Shown: piece after piece, positions 54,730 to 64,000 of the stretch
Numbering within the stretch: position 1 is the first letter of the stretch
Layout of the letters: each line of letters begins with the position of its first letter
Assembly (NCBI RefSeq): GCF_001552195.1
Contig: NZ_BCQS01000011.1
Location: 62,001-126,000, forward strand
Length of the DNA stretch: 64,000 bases
DNA from: Actinomadura latina NBRC 106108
Lineage (GTDB): Bacteria; Actinomycetota; Actinomycetes; Streptosporangiales; Streptosporangiaceae
Direction: 5' to 3'
Program-made: the position numbers and the translations under genes
Notes under the pieces: generated by a model
The model's input: the letters and a program-made list of their open reading frames with translations, nothing else
The model's database searches: none
Told to the model about the DNA's origin: nothing

Positions 54730-56025
54730 ATGGGAGCTGCCCCCGCCACGGGTCCGGTCGCGCCGCTCGCATCGCACGGGCTGCTCATCTTCCTGCTCCA
54801 GGTCGCCGTGCTCCTGACTCTGGCGCTCGTCCTCGGCAGGCTGGCGACCAGGGTCGGGATGCCCGCCGTCGTCGGCGAACTGGCCGCGGGCGTCCTGCTC
54901 GGCCCCTCCCTGTTCGGCCAGGTGGCGCCGGACGCGGCCGGCTGGCTGATCCCGGCGGAGCCGGGCCAGTTCCATCTCCTCGACGCGTTCGGCGAGATCG
55001 GCGTCCTGCTCCTCGTGGCGATCGCCGGGATCCAGATGGACCTCGGGCTGGTACGCCGCAGAGGACTGGACGCCGCACGGATCGGTCTCGCCGGCCTGCT
55101 CATCCCGCTGGGGCTCGGGATCTGCTGCGGCCTCCTGCTGCCGGCGTCCCTCTTCGCCGCCGGCGCGGACCGGACGGCCGCAGCCCTCTTCCTCGGCATC
55201 GCGATGTGCATGAGCGCCATCCCGGTCATCGCGAAGACCTTGATGGACATGAACCTGCTGCACCGCAACATCGGCCAGCTCACGCTCACCGCCGGCATGA
55301 TCGACAACACGGCCGGCTGGCTGCTGCTGTCGATCGCGTCGGCGATGACCTCGGTCGGCGTCGGCACCGGCACGGTCGCCACCGCGGTCGGGGAGGTGGT
55401 CCTCGTCCTCCTGCTGGCCGCCGCCGCCCGCCCGCTCGCGCGCCTGGTGCTCGGACGGATCCACGAGCCCGCCGTCACCGTCTCCACCGTCACGATCATG
55501 GTCCTCCTGGCGGCGGCGGGCACGCAGGCACTCGGCCTCGAACCGCTCTTCGGCGCGTTCCTCTGCGGGCTGGTCATCGCCGCGGCGGGCAACGTCGACG
55601 TGGCCGGACTCGCGCCGCTGCGCATGCTCGTCCTGGCGTTCCTGGCGCCGGTCTTCTTCGCGACCGCGGGCCTGCGCATGGATCTCACGGCGCTCGGCAG
55701 GCCGGTCGTCCTGCTGACGGCGCTCGTCGTCCTGCTGGTGGCGGTCGCCGGCAAGTTCACCGGCGCGATCCTCGGCGCCCGCCTCAGCGGGCTGAACCGC
55801 TGGGAGGCTCTCGCCCTGGGCGCCGGAATGAACGCCCGCGGCGCCGTGGAGATCATCGTCGCCATGGCGGGGCTGCGGCTCGGCATCCTGAACACCGCCA
55901 CCTACACGATCATCGTCCTCGTAGCGATCGTGACCTCCCTCCTCGCGCCACCGATCCTGCGACCCGCCATGGCCAGGGTCGAGCGCACCCCCGAAGAACG
56001 CCAACGCGAGGACGCGTTCGCCTGA
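54730..56025 (+). CDS. Kef-type cation:proton antiporter
   Basis: This 431-residue CPA2-family antiporter has about 12 helices, with GELAAGVLLGPSLFG near residue 50 and a central NTAGWLLL region with the ion-binding Asp (GMIDNTAG). Homologous antiporters often accompany actinomycete antibiotic clusters and are thought to help efflux or pH tolerance. ATG 54730 follows AGGAGAGG, 45 bases after the exporter, and is the last gene before a strong terminator. Confidence 0.9.
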   Translation: MGAAPATGPVAPLASHGLLIFLLQVAVLLTLALVLGRLATRVGMPAVVGELAAGVLLGPSLFGQVAPDAAGWLIPAEPGQFHLLDAFGEIGVLLLVAIAGIQMDLGLVRRRGLDAARIGLAGLLIPLGLGICCGLLLPASLFAAGADRTAAALFLGIAMCMSAIPVIAKTLMDMNLLHRNIGQLTLTAGMIDNTAGWLLLSIASAMTSVGVGTGTVATAVGEVVLVLLLAAAARPLARLVLGRIHEPAVTVSTVTIMVLLAAAGTQALGLEPLFGAFLCGLVIAAAGNVDVAGLAPLRMLVLAFLAPVFFATAGLRMDLTALGRPVVLLTALVVLLVAVAGKFTGAILGARLSGLNRWEALALGAGMNARGAVEIIVAMAGLRLGILNTATYTIIVLVAIVTSLLAPPILRPAMARVERTPEERQREDAFA

Positions 56026-56087
56026 CGCCGTCAGGCCGACCTGATCGCCGTCGCACACGCACCCCAAACCCGTCTGACCCCGCAACC

Positions 56088-56134
56088 CGGCCACCGGGCG
56101 CTCGCCACCGCGCGACGCCCGGTGGCCGCTTTTC
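56088..56134 (+). terminator. Rho-independent terminator ending the phenazine operon
   Basis: A perfect 13-bp stem (CGGCCACCGGGCG and complement) has a 15-base loop and is followed by CTTTT. An outer complementary pair (CCCCGCAAC with GTTGCGGGG) extends the structure. It lies 60 bases past the antiporter stop and is the clearest terminator in the window. Confidence 0.9.
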
Positions 56135-56148
56135 GCGTTGCGGGGGCC

Positions 56149-56559
56149 TCAGTCCTCGGGACGGCCAAGGACGGTGCCGTGCGGCTGCCTTCGGTGTCGC
56201 CGTGTGTACTCCTGGCCGAGCGCGAAGAGCAACCACGTGAGAGCGGTGGCGTCGTCGACGATGCCGATCGGCAGGAAGACGTCCGGGATCAGGTCGATCG
56301 GAGAGACGATGTAGATCACCGCGATCACCATCGCGGCGATCTTGCCGGTGGAAGTCCGGTAGTAGGCCTGCGCGGCCGTGCCGGGTGGTCCGACGCGGCG
56401 GCGTTTCCGCAGCCGTAGGATGCCTGCGACCAGCAGCGCCGCGCCGACGGCCATGACGCCGGCTCCCACCATTGTGGCGTCAACACCGCCGAGGTCGCCG
56501 TCCATGGTGAGTGCGGGCACGGTGCCCGCAATGACGAAGACGAGCCCGAGCCAGACCAT
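56149..56559 (-). CDS. DUF1232 (YkvA-like) membrane protein
   Basis: This 136-residue protein has two N-terminal hydrophobic segments (about 3-20 and 31-50) and a C-terminal DUF1232 unit with the diagnostic IYIVSPIDLIPDVFLP. Its function is unknown. ATG 56559 has GGAGG 5 bases upstream; the GTG two codons earlier is less likely. It converges on the phenazine operon, sharing the terminator region. Confidence 0.85.
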   Translation of the reverse strand: MVWLGLVFVIAGTVPALTMDGDLGGVDATMVGAGVMAVGAALLVAGILRLRKRRRVGPPGTAAQAYYRTSTGKIAAMVIAVIYIVSPIDLIPDVFLPIGIVDDATALTWLLFALGQEYTRRHRRQPHGTVLGRPED

Positions 56560-56729
56560 GCGCACCTCCGGGGGGCGTGTCTTCCGGTATTACCGCCCCA
56601 GACCATTTCACTCGGCGTCCGGGGGGACAAAGGTCGGGCCGCGGCCGACCGTCGATCTCCCTGCCTCGCGGAACGCAGTTTGGACGGAAGGGCCCGGAGG
56701 CTTGGCTGCCTCCGGGCCCTTCGTGCTGG

Positions 56730-57926
56730 TCATCGGACGGCGGCTCCGTGCCGCGCGAGGAGTTTCGCGCGTTTGGCCGGGGCGATGTTGCAGCGGTTGA
56801 TGTCGCCGTCGTAGTGCTCGAGCAGCTTCTTGTCCATGATGCGGAACCACCACGGCGGCACGAGCGCGCGCAGGATCATGGTGGCGTAGCCGGCGGGCAG
56901 TTGCGGCGCCTCCGGAAAGTCCCGCAGCAACTGGTAGCGGCGGCCGGGGTTGGCGTGGTGGTCGGAGTGCCGCTGCAGGTTGTACAGCAGCACGTTGGAG
57001 GCGACCCGGTTGCTGTTCCAGCTGTGCTCGGGCGCCGTGCGCACGTAGCGGCCGTCGGCGGTCTGCTGCCGGAGCAGGCCGTAGTGCTCCAGGTAGTTGA
57101 CGACCTCCAGCATCGTGAAGCCGAGGACCGCCTGCAGGAACAGGTAGGGCAGCAGTTCGAGCCCGAACACGGCGGTCAGCGCGGCGAACAGCGCGGCGGT
57201 CGTGAGCCAGCCCTGGATGACGTTGTTGCGCGGGGTCAGCGCGCTCTTGCCCTGTCTGGCCAGGCGTCCCTTCTCCAGCCGCCAGCAGGACCGGACGCCG
57301 CCGAGGACCGTCCGCGGCAGGAAGCGGTAGAACGACTCGCCCATGCGGGAGGTGGCCGGGTCTTCGGGCGTGGCGACGCGGGCGTGGTGGCCGCGGTTGT
57401 GCTCGACGACGAAGTGGCCGTAGCCGGTCTGCGCGAGCGTGACCTTGGCCAGGAAGACCTCGACCCGCTCCCTGCGGTGTCCCATCTCGTGCGCGGCCGC
57501 GATGGCGATGCCGCCGACCGTGCCGATGGTCGTGGCGAACCCGATGCGGTCGACCAGGGACATCGACTCCCGCACCAGGATCGAGCAGCCCACGATCAGC
57601 GATGCGTACTGGATCGGGATGTAGAGGACGTTCGCCCACATGTAGAAGCGGTCCTTGGCGAGCCGCGGCATCGCGCTCTCCGGCGGGTTCGTGGCGTCCT
57701 CGCCGAAGAGAAGGTCGAAGACGGGGAAGATCGCGAAGATCAGCACCGGCCCGAGCCACCAGAAGAAGCCCAGTCCGGTGAGGTTGACCAGGCCCCACGC
57801 GCTGAAGGGGATCGCGGGCACCAGCAGGCCGAGCAGCCAGAAGTACCGCTTGGGGTCCCGCCACGGCTCCTCGGCCCGGGCAGCCCGCCCGCCGCCGGCC
57901 TGTTCGGTCGCTACCACGACCACCAC
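56730..57926 (-). CDS. alkB: Alkane 1-monooxygenase (AlkB)
   Basis: This 398-residue integral membrane diiron hydroxylase has about six helices and the four conserved His motifs: HEMGHRRE, EHNRGHH, LQRHSDHHANP and NYLEHYG. It hydroxylates medium to long n-alkanes, with electrons from rubredoxin. No rubredoxin gene or domain is adjacent. GTG 57926 has AAGG before it, with close alternative GTGs. A TetR gene and a clear operator are divergent from it. Confidence 0.93.
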   Translation of the reverse strand: MVVVVATEQAGGGRAARAEEPWRDPKRYFWLLGLLVPAIPFSAWGLVNLTGLGFFWWLGPVLIFAIFPVFDLLFGEDATNPPESAMPRLAKDRFYMWANVLYIPIQYASLIVGCSILVRESMSLVDRIGFATTIGTVGGIAIAAAHEMGHRRERVEVFLAKVTLAQTGYGHFVVEHNRGHHARVATPEDPATSRMGESFYRFLPRTVLGGVRSCWRLEKGRLARQGKSALTPRNNVIQGWLTTAALFAALTAVFGLELLPYLFLQAVLGFTMLEVVNYLEHYGLLRQQTADGRYVRTAPEHSWNSNRVASNVLLYNLQRHSDHHANPGRRYQLLRDFPEAPQLPAGYATMILRALVPPWWFRIMDKKLLEHYDGDINRCNIAPAKRAKLLARHGAAVR

Positions 57927-57958
57927 CGCCTTACAGTATGGGAAATTCTGTCCAGAAG

Positions 57959-57985
57959 CTTGACACTATTCCACTAAGTGTCAAG
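57959..57985. promoter_or_regulatory. TetR operator between alkB and tetR
   Basis: CTTGACACT and its exact complement are separated by 9 bases, 33 bp upstream of alkB and 46 bp upstream of the regulator gene. This fits a TetR-type repressor controlling both directions. Confidence 0.8.
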
Positions 57986-58030
57986 AGTGATTCGGGTCAT
58001 AGTGGACGGGCCGTCTACCATGTCGGTGAG

Positions 58031-58621
58031 ATGACGCCCTACCGAGAAACCGTCCGCTCGCTGCTTCGCGACCGCCTGCTGGACGCGGCCTACGAACTGG
58101 TCGCCGCGGGCGGGTGGGGCCGCATGCGGATGACGCACCTGGCCTCCCGCGCGGGAGTGAGCAGGCAGACCGTCTACACCGAGTTCGGTACCAAGGACGC
58201 GATCGGCGAGGCGCTGGTCATGCGCGAGGTCGAGCAGTTCCTGGTCGGCATCCTGGAGCAGCTCGACGCCCACCGCGGAGATCTCGCCACCGCGATCGTC
58301 GCCGCGGTCTGCTTCACCCTCCGCGAGGCGGCCGACAACCACCTGCTCAAGAGCGTCCTCACCAGTGCGCGCGGCGGCAACGAGGGACTGCTCGCGCTCG
58401 TCGCCGTCCGGTCCGACCATCTGATGCGCACGGCGCAGGAGGCGCTCGACGGCCACGTGTCCGAGGCGTGGCCGGAGATCGACCCGCTGTCGCGGAGCCT
58501 GGCCATCGAGACGGTCGTCCGGGTCACGATCAGCCACATCGTCCAGCCGGTGGCGCCGGCCGAGGAGACCGCCGGGCGGGTGGCCGAGATCGCCATGCGG
58601 GTGGCCCGGCCGGAGGCGTAG
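58031..58621 (+). CDS. TetR family regulator, likely alkB repressor
   Basis: This 196-residue protein has an N-terminal TetR helix-turn-helix (about 20-60, MTHLASRAGVSRQTVYTEFG), and a helical ligand domain after it. AlkX-type TetR proteins sense fatty acids or alkane products and sit next to alkB (family knowledge). ATG 58031 is closest to family length; the frame is open upstream to 57938 but that part covers the operator. Confidence 0.88.
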   Translation: MTPYRETVRSLLRDRLLDAAYELVAAGGWGRMRMTHLASRAGVSRQTVYTEFGTKDAIGEALVMREVEQFLVGILEQLDAHRGDLATAIVAAVCFTLREAADNHLLKSVLTSARGGNEGLLALVAVRSDHLMRTAQEALDGHVSEAWPEIDPLSRSLAIETVVRVTISHIVQPVAPAEETAGRVAEIAMRVARPEA

Positions 58622-58741
58622 CGGGGCGGCGGTCGCACGGGAGACGCCGGCCTCCTGGGCGATGTCCTCCACCCGGACGCCGATGCAGCCGTACTTGCTG
58701 GAACACGTGTCTACACGTCTGTGTAACATACGTCTAAACAC
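58622..58741 (-). pseudogene. N-terminal remnant of another TetR gene
   Basis: On the minus strand, YGCIGVRVEDIAQEAGVSRAT is the first half of a TetR DNA-binding domain (GVTVEDIA..AGVSRATFY type). It is cut off at the end of the preceding TetR gene, after only about 35 residues, and has no downstream domain. It lies divergent from the MMPL exporter, the normal place for that exporter's repressor. Confidence 0.65.
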
Positions 58742-58748
58742 ATGTTCT
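58701..58748. promoter_or_regulatory. Inverted-repeat region upstream of the MMPL gene
   Basis: GAACACGTGT at 58701 is partly complementary to ACACATGTTC at 58737-58746, and ACGTCT recurs at 58715 and 58730. It is probably the operator of the lost TetR repressor. Confidence 0.45.
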
Positions 58749-58769
58749 CATCGTCAAGGAGGTGGCGGC

Positions 58770-60908
58770 GTGCTCTCCGCTCTCGGCCGTTTCTCGGCCC
58801 GGCACCGCTGGTGGGTGCTGGCCGCGTGGGCTCTGCTGGTCATCGGCGTCGTGGCGGGCGCCCGCACCGCCGGTGAGTCGTTCAACAACGACCTCACGCT
58901 GTCGGGGACCGACTCGCAGTCCGCCTACGACACCCTCCGGGCCCGTTACCCCGACATGGCCGGCGACGGCATGCAGGTCGTGGTCCACAGCGAGCAGGGG
59001 GCGATCTCGCCCGACGTCCAGCAGAAGATGCAGGCGGCGGTGTCCGACGTCCGGGCCGAGCCCGGCGTGGCGTCCGCCCAGTCGCCGTTCGGGCAGGCCA
59101 GGCACATGGTCTCCGCGGACGGCCGGACCGCGATCGCGAGCGTCCAGTTCACCCAGCGGGCCAAGGACATCCCCCAGGAGTCGGTGCAGAAGGCGCAGGA
59201 GGCGTTCGACCCGGTGCGCGGGCCCGGCGTCGAGGTCGCCTACGGCGGCCCGGCGGTGCAGGCCGAGACGGGGCCGTCCGGGCAGGAGGTCTACGGCCTG
59301 GTCGCGGCGGTCCTGGTGCTGCTGATCGCGTTCGGCTCGCTCGCGGCGATGCTGGTGCCCATCGTCACCGCGCTGGCCGGCGTGGGCGTCGGGCTGTCGC
59401 TGATCACAATGCTGTCCGGCGCGGTGACCATCGGGACGTCCGGGCCGGTCGTCGCGGCCATGATCGGCCTCGGCGTGGGGATCGACTACGCCCTGCTGGT
59501 CGTCACCCGTCATCGCGAGGAGATGTCGCGCGGCCTCGCCCCGGCGGACGCGATCGCCGCTGCGATGGGCACGGCGGGACGGTCGGTGCTGGTCGCCGGC
59601 ACCACCGTGATCGTCGCCATCCTCAGCCTGTACGTGATCGGCGTCCCGTTCGTCTCGGCGCTCGGACTGGCCAGCGCGGTGACGGTCGCGGCCACGCTGC
59701 TCGCGTCGGTGACGCTGCTGCCCGCGCTGCTGGGCATGTTCGGCCGCAATCTGGACCGGCTGCGCATCGGCCGCCGCAAGCCGTCGCACGGCTCCGCGAC
59801 CGGCACGGCCCGCGCGGTCGTCCGGTTCCGGTGGGCCGCGATCGTGCTGGCCGTCGGCGCGTTCGTGCTGCTGGCGCTGCCGCTCGGGTCGCTGCGGCTC
59901 GGCACCGCCGACGGCGGTTCGCAGCCGCCCGGCTCCACACAGCGGCAGGCGTACGAGCTGGTCGACGAGGCGTTCGGGCCCGGCTGGACGGGGCCGCTGC
60001 TGGTCACCGTCGACTACGGGCAGGACGGCCGGGCGCCGCAGCAGGCGGCGGCCCTGCGGAACACGGTCGCGCAGACCGACGGGGTGCAGAACGTGCTCCC
60101 GCCGCGGCCCGACGCGCAGGGCCGCACGGCCGTGCTGACGGTGATCCCGGAAGGGGCGCCCGACTCGGCGGCCACCGAGAACCTGGTGCACACGCTGCGC
60201 TCGGACGTCCTGCCGGACGCGGCGCCCGGCGCCGAGGCGCACATCGGCGGGGCCACCGCGACCAGCATCGACCTGGCCGACCGGCTCGGCGCCAGGATGG
60301 GCTGGTTCATGCTGCTCGTCGTCGGCCTGGCGTTCCTGCTGCTCCTGGTCGAGTTCAGGTCGCTCGCCGTGCCCGTCGTCGCGGTGCTGATGAACCTGCT
60401 CGCCGTGGGCGCGGCGTACGGGCCCGTGGTCGCGGTGTTCCAGTGGGGCTGGTGGCCGGCGAGCCTGATCGGCGCGCATCCCGGCCCGGTGGAGTCGTTC
60501 GCCCCGGTGATGCTGTTCGCGGTCCTGTTCGGCCTGTCCACCGACTACGCGGTCTTCCTGTTCAGCCGGATCCACGAGGAGTTCCGCCGGGACGGGGACG
60601 CCAGGCGCGCGGTGATCGAGGGGGTGGCGTCCACCTCCCGGGTGATCCTCGCGGCGGCCTCGGTGATGGTCGTCGTCTTCACCTCGTTCGTCTTCAACGA
60701 CCAGCGGGTCGTCAACCTGTTCGGCTTCGGGCTGGCCACCGCGATCGCCCTGTACGCGCTGCTGGCGATGCTCGTGCTGGTCCCGGCGGTGCTGGCCGTC
60801 CTCGGCCGGGCCGCCTGGTGGCTGCCGGGATCGTCGGCGCGGCGCCGGGCCGTGCCTGACCGCGACACATCCGAAGTCGACGAACCCGAAGTGCAGGAGG
60901 CACGATGA
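58770..60908 (+). CDS. MMPL/RND-family transporter
   Basis: This 712-residue protein has the MMPL architecture: an N-terminal helix, a periplasmic loop (about 35-170), a block of about five helices with GIDYALLVVTRHREE near 238, a second loop (about 390-525) and a last helical block with STDYAVFLFSRIHEEF near 615. GTG 58770 follows AAGGAGG. It exports lipids or drugs by proton motive force. Its stop overlaps the next gene as ATGA, so substrate and hydroxylase may be linked. Confidence 0.9.
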   Translation: MLSALGRFSARHRWWVLAAWALLVIGVVAGARTAGESFNNDLTLSGTDSQSAYDTLRARYPDMAGDGMQVVVHSEQGAISPDVQQKMQAAVSDVRAEPGVASAQSPFGQARHMVSADGRTAIASVQFTQRAKDIPQESVQKAQEAFDPVRGPGVEVAYGGPAVQAETGPSGQEVYGLVAAVLVLLIAFGSLAAMLVPIVTALAGVGVGLSLITMLSGAVTIGTSGPVVAAMIGLGVGIDYALLVVTRHREEMSRGLAPADAIAAAMGTAGRSVLVAGTTVIVAILSLYVIGVPFVSALGLASAVTVAATLLASVTLLPALLGMFGRNLDRLRIGRRKPSHGSATGTARAVVRFRWAAIVLAVGAFVLLALPLGSLRLGTADGGSQPPGSTQRQAYELVDEAFGPGWTGPLLVTVDYGQDGRAPQQAAALRNTVAQTDGVQNVLPPRPDAQGRTAVLTVIPEGAPDSAATENLVHTLRSDVLPDAAPGAEAHIGGATATSIDLADRLGARMGWFMLLVVGLAFLLLLVEFRSLAVPVVAVLMNLLAVGAAYGPVVAVFQWGWWPASLIGAHPGPVESFAPVMLFAVLFGLSTDYAVFLFSRIHEEFRRDGDARRAVIEGVASTSRVILAAASVMVVVFTSFVFNDQRVVNLFGFGLATAIALYALLAMLVLVPAVLAVLGRAAWWLPGSSARRRAVPDRDTSEVDEPEVQEAR

Positions 60909-62431
60909 CGCAGACCCGACCCGCCGACGTGGACGTCCTGGTCGTCGGTGCAGGCCCCACCGGCCTGACCGCCGCGTACGAGGCGCTCCGCCACGGCCTG
61001 ACCGCCCGGATCATCGACCGCAAGGCCGGCCGCGCGTCCATCTCCAAGGCGCTGGTCGTGCACGCCAGGACGATGGAGGCCTTCGAGACGATGGGGCTGG
61101 CCGGCGACGTCCTCGCGGCGGGCGTCCCGTTCGCCGCCCTGAACATCCAGGCCGGCCGGGGCCGTCCCGTGCGAGTCGACATGCGCGGCCTCCCGTGGGG
61201 CGACACGTCCTACCCGTTCTGGCTGTCGATCCCCCAATACGTCACCGAGCAGATCATCGAAACGCACCTCGGCGCGGCCGGCGCGAAGGTGGAATGGAAC
61301 GTGTGGGCGGAGCACCTGCGCGACCACGGCGGCCACGTCGAGACGACGCTGCGCCATGACTCCGGGCATACCGAGACGGTCCGCTCACGCTGGCTGATCG
61401 GCTGCGACGGCGGCCGCAGCACCGTACGCGACCTGGCCGGGCTCACGCTGAAGCGCTCGGACGCCGGCGCCACCTTCGTCCTCGCCGACATCCGGACCAC
61501 GGCGCCGCTCGTCCAGGACGAGGGATACGTCCATCTCGGCCGCGAGGGGCTGCTTCTCCTCGTCCCGATGCCCAAGCCCGGACGCCGCCGCATCATCGCG
61601 CACATGCCGGGGGCGGTGCCGCCCGCCATCGACACGCCCTTCCTGGACGCGATGATCCGCAGCCGGACGGGCCTGGACATCGGCGCGCACGACCTCACCT
61701 GGCAGTCCCGGTTCAACCTCGGCCACGGCGTCGCCGACCGCTACCGCCGCGGCCGGGTCTTCCTCGCCGGGGACGCCGCTCACGTGCACAGCCCCGTCGG
61801 CGGCCAGGGCCTCAACACCGGCGTCCAGGAGGCCCACAACCTGCTGTGGAAGATCGCGGCGGCCGACGGGCTCGACGAGGAGGCGGCCGGCCGGCTGCTG
61901 GACACCTACGAGACCGAACGGCGGACCATCGCCCGCGGCATGGTGCACGGCACCGCCCGCATGACCAAGGTGATGACCGCGGACCTCGGGCTCGCCCACC
62001 GGATGCGCGCCGTCCTCGCCCCGCGCGTGGTCGGCCGGCCGTCGGTCCAGGCCAGGCTCGGACGCCGGGTCGGGATGCTGGACACCGCCTACCGCAACCG
62101 GGTGCTCTCGGCCGCCGGCCGCCGGATGCCCAATCCCGAGTTGCGCGATGGCGGCCGGCTCCACCAGCGGCTCGGCGCGCTCGGCCACACCTGGGTGGCC
62201 TGGGTGGCCTCGGGCGAGCCACTGCCCGATCCCGCCGATGCCCGCTGGCGCGGACTGCCCGTGCTGCCCGTTACCCGGACGTCCCTCGCCGACGGGCAGC
62301 CCTGGCCGGACGACGCCGAGCGCGTGGTCCTCGTGCGCCCCGACCGGCATGTGGCGGCGGCCGGTCGGACGCCCGAAGCCGTATGGTCGGCCCTCCAGCA
62401 CCACACGACCTGCGGACCACCCACCCGTTGA
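60905..62431 (+). CDS. FAD-dependent aromatic hydroxylase
   Basis: This 508-residue class A flavoprotein monooxygenase has VVGAGPTGLTAAYEA near residue 13, the DG motif region LIGCDGGRSTVRDLAG and the GD motif GDAAHVHSPVGGQGLN. A C-terminal thioredoxin-like domain (about 395-505) ends the protein, as in phenol- or rifampicin-type hydroxylases. ATG 60905 overlaps the MMPL stop. Its coupling to an exporter suggests a detoxification or resistance pair. Confidence 0.88.
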   Translation: MTQTRPADVDVLVVGAGPTGLTAAYEALRHGLTARIIDRKAGRASISKALVVHARTMEAFETMGLAGDVLAAGVPFAALNIQAGRGRPVRVDMRGLPWGDTSYPFWLSIPQYVTEQIIETHLGAAGAKVEWNVWAEHLRDHGGHVETTLRHDSGHTETVRSRWLIGCDGGRSTVRDLAGLTLKRSDAGATFVLADIRTTAPLVQDEGYVHLGREGLLLLVPMPKPGRRRIIAHMPGAVPPAIDTPFLDAMIRSRTGLDIGAHDLTWQSRFNLGHGVADRYRRGRVFLAGDAAHVHSPVGGQGLNTGVQEAHNLLWKIAAADGLDEEAAGRLLDTYETERRTIARGMVHGTARMTKVMTADLGLAHRMRAVLAPRVVGRPSVQARLGRRVGMLDTAYRNRVLSAAGRRMPNPELRDGGRLHQRLGALGHTWVAWVASGEPLPDPADARWRGLPVLPVTRTSLADGQPWPDDAERVVLVRPDRHVAAAGRTPEAVWSALQHHTTCGPPTR

Positions 62432-62508
62432 GAACGGAAAGCCGACCTGTACCGCTGGCCGCGGTTCACCCTGCTGGTGATCGCACCGCTCGCGCGTTGA
62501 GGCACCGG

Positions 62509-63714
<1,206 letters not shown>

Positions 63715-63734
63715 GCGGTGCTCCCTTCTCCGGG

Positions 63735-63799
63735 TACCCCCCGGGGTATTCACACAGTAGGTGACGGGGAGAGCGGTCGACAAATACCCCCTGCGGTAT
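63735..63799. promoter_or_regulatory. Two CsoR/CstR-like operators upstream of the SQR gene
   Basis: Site 1, TACCCCCCGGGGTA (63735-63748), is perfect in its arms. Site 2, ATACCCCCTGCGGTAT (63784-63799), keeps ATACC and GGTAT. This fits the TACCCC-N-GGGGTA type bound by copper or persulfide sensors of the CsoR family. No csoR gene is within the window. Confidence 0.7.
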
Positions 63800-63922
63800 A
63801 TCCGCGGGATGCCAGGCCCGCAGGAGGCGAACGTCTCGTCCGGAGCGGCCCCGTCGCTTCTCGCGGAACCGCCCTCGCCCGCGCTGCGCATCGCGGGATG
63901 GACGGCAAGAGCGGGCACCATC

Positions 63923-63938
63923 TACTATCGGCGTAGTA
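63923..63938. promoter_or_regulatory. BlaI/MecI-like palindrome near the window end
   Basis: TACTA and TAGTA are separated by six bases, resembling the TACTA-type operator of BlaI/MecI/CopY regulators. It lies 24 bases upstream of the GTG at 63962. Confidence 0.45.
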
Positions 63939-63961
63939 ATCGGACGTGCGAGGTGGGGACG

Positions 63962-64000
63962 GTGAACGCGGACGAGAGGGCCCGCCGGCCCGCCGGGATG
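63962..64000 (+). CDS. Start of an unidentified protein (3' end outside window)
   Basis: GTG 63962 has GAGG upstream, and the frame encodes VNADERARRPAGM before the window ends. This is too short to assign; the BlaI-like operator upstream suggests a BlaI/CopY-type regulator. Confidence 0.35.
   Translation, partial: MNADERARRPAGM

Overview
The window is about 72% GC, densely coded on both strands, with frequent GTG starts and 4-bp stop/start overlaps. It carries several actinomycete-typical families: SARP/AfsR regulator, DUF574 methyltransferase, DUF1876, an OvmZ-like gene pair, AlkB with a TetR regulator, and STAND/NACHT/WD40 proteins. This points to a filamentous actinobacterium. A Streptosporangiales or Actinomadura-type host is my inference, not something the sequence proves. 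I saw no rRNA, tRNA, CRISPR array or intact transposase.

Layout. 1-5.6 kb: a STAND-type signalling block (truncated WD40 protein with 14 repeats, an unknown protein, an HTH-NACHT-membrane ATPase). 5.7-7.3 kb: secreted-protein debris (frameshifted amidase_6-like gene, intact beta/gamma-crystallin-like protein, remnant of an I36-type inhibitor). 7.3-17.8 kb: DUF574 methyltransferase, a two-gene molybdenum hydroxylase (fused FeS-Mo subunit plus FAD subunit), a GH6 cellulase behind a CebR-type operator, DUF1876, AraC regulator, methyltransferase, GH15 hydrolase. 17.9-24.1 kb: a divergent iron locus, with an adenylation-carrier-acyltransferase fusion on one side and a Fe3+ ABC transporter on the other, sharing one IdeR/DtxR-like box. 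24.1-29 kb: ferredoxin reductase-like flavoprotein, GTP cyclohydrolase I, a decayed TerD-VWA gene, a MarR/epoxide-hydrolase pair with twin operators. 29-36.2 kb: AfsR-type regulator, DHA2 exporter, ECF sigma factor, a transthyretin-like protein.

The centrepiece is a phenazine gene cluster, about 37.5-56.0 kb. The core is phzB-phzC-phzD-phzE-phzF-phzG, complete except that only one phzA/B-type gene is present. It is followed by a Baeyer-Villiger/N-oxygenase-type flavoprotein, a vanadium-haloperoxidase homologue with an altered vanadate motif, a VOC protein on the opposite strand, a close PhzS homologue, a FADH2-dependent halogenase, a glutaredoxin-AhpD fusion, a membrane protein fused to a low-molecular-weight phosphatase domain, an MFS exporter and a cation/proton antiporter. 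A strong terminator follows. Core enzymes would convert chorismate to phenazine carboxylate. PhzS, the second flavoprotein and the halogenating enzymes suggest a hydroxylated, possibly N-oxidised, halogenated phenazine, with the redox fusion and exporters in tolerance and efflux (inference).

56.1-64 kb: DUF1232 protein, alkane monooxygenase with divergent TetR, a TetR remnant, an MMPL exporter coupled to an aromatic hydroxylase, a sulfide:quinone oxidoreductase behind two CsoR-like boxes, and the start of another gene next to a BlaI-like palindrome.
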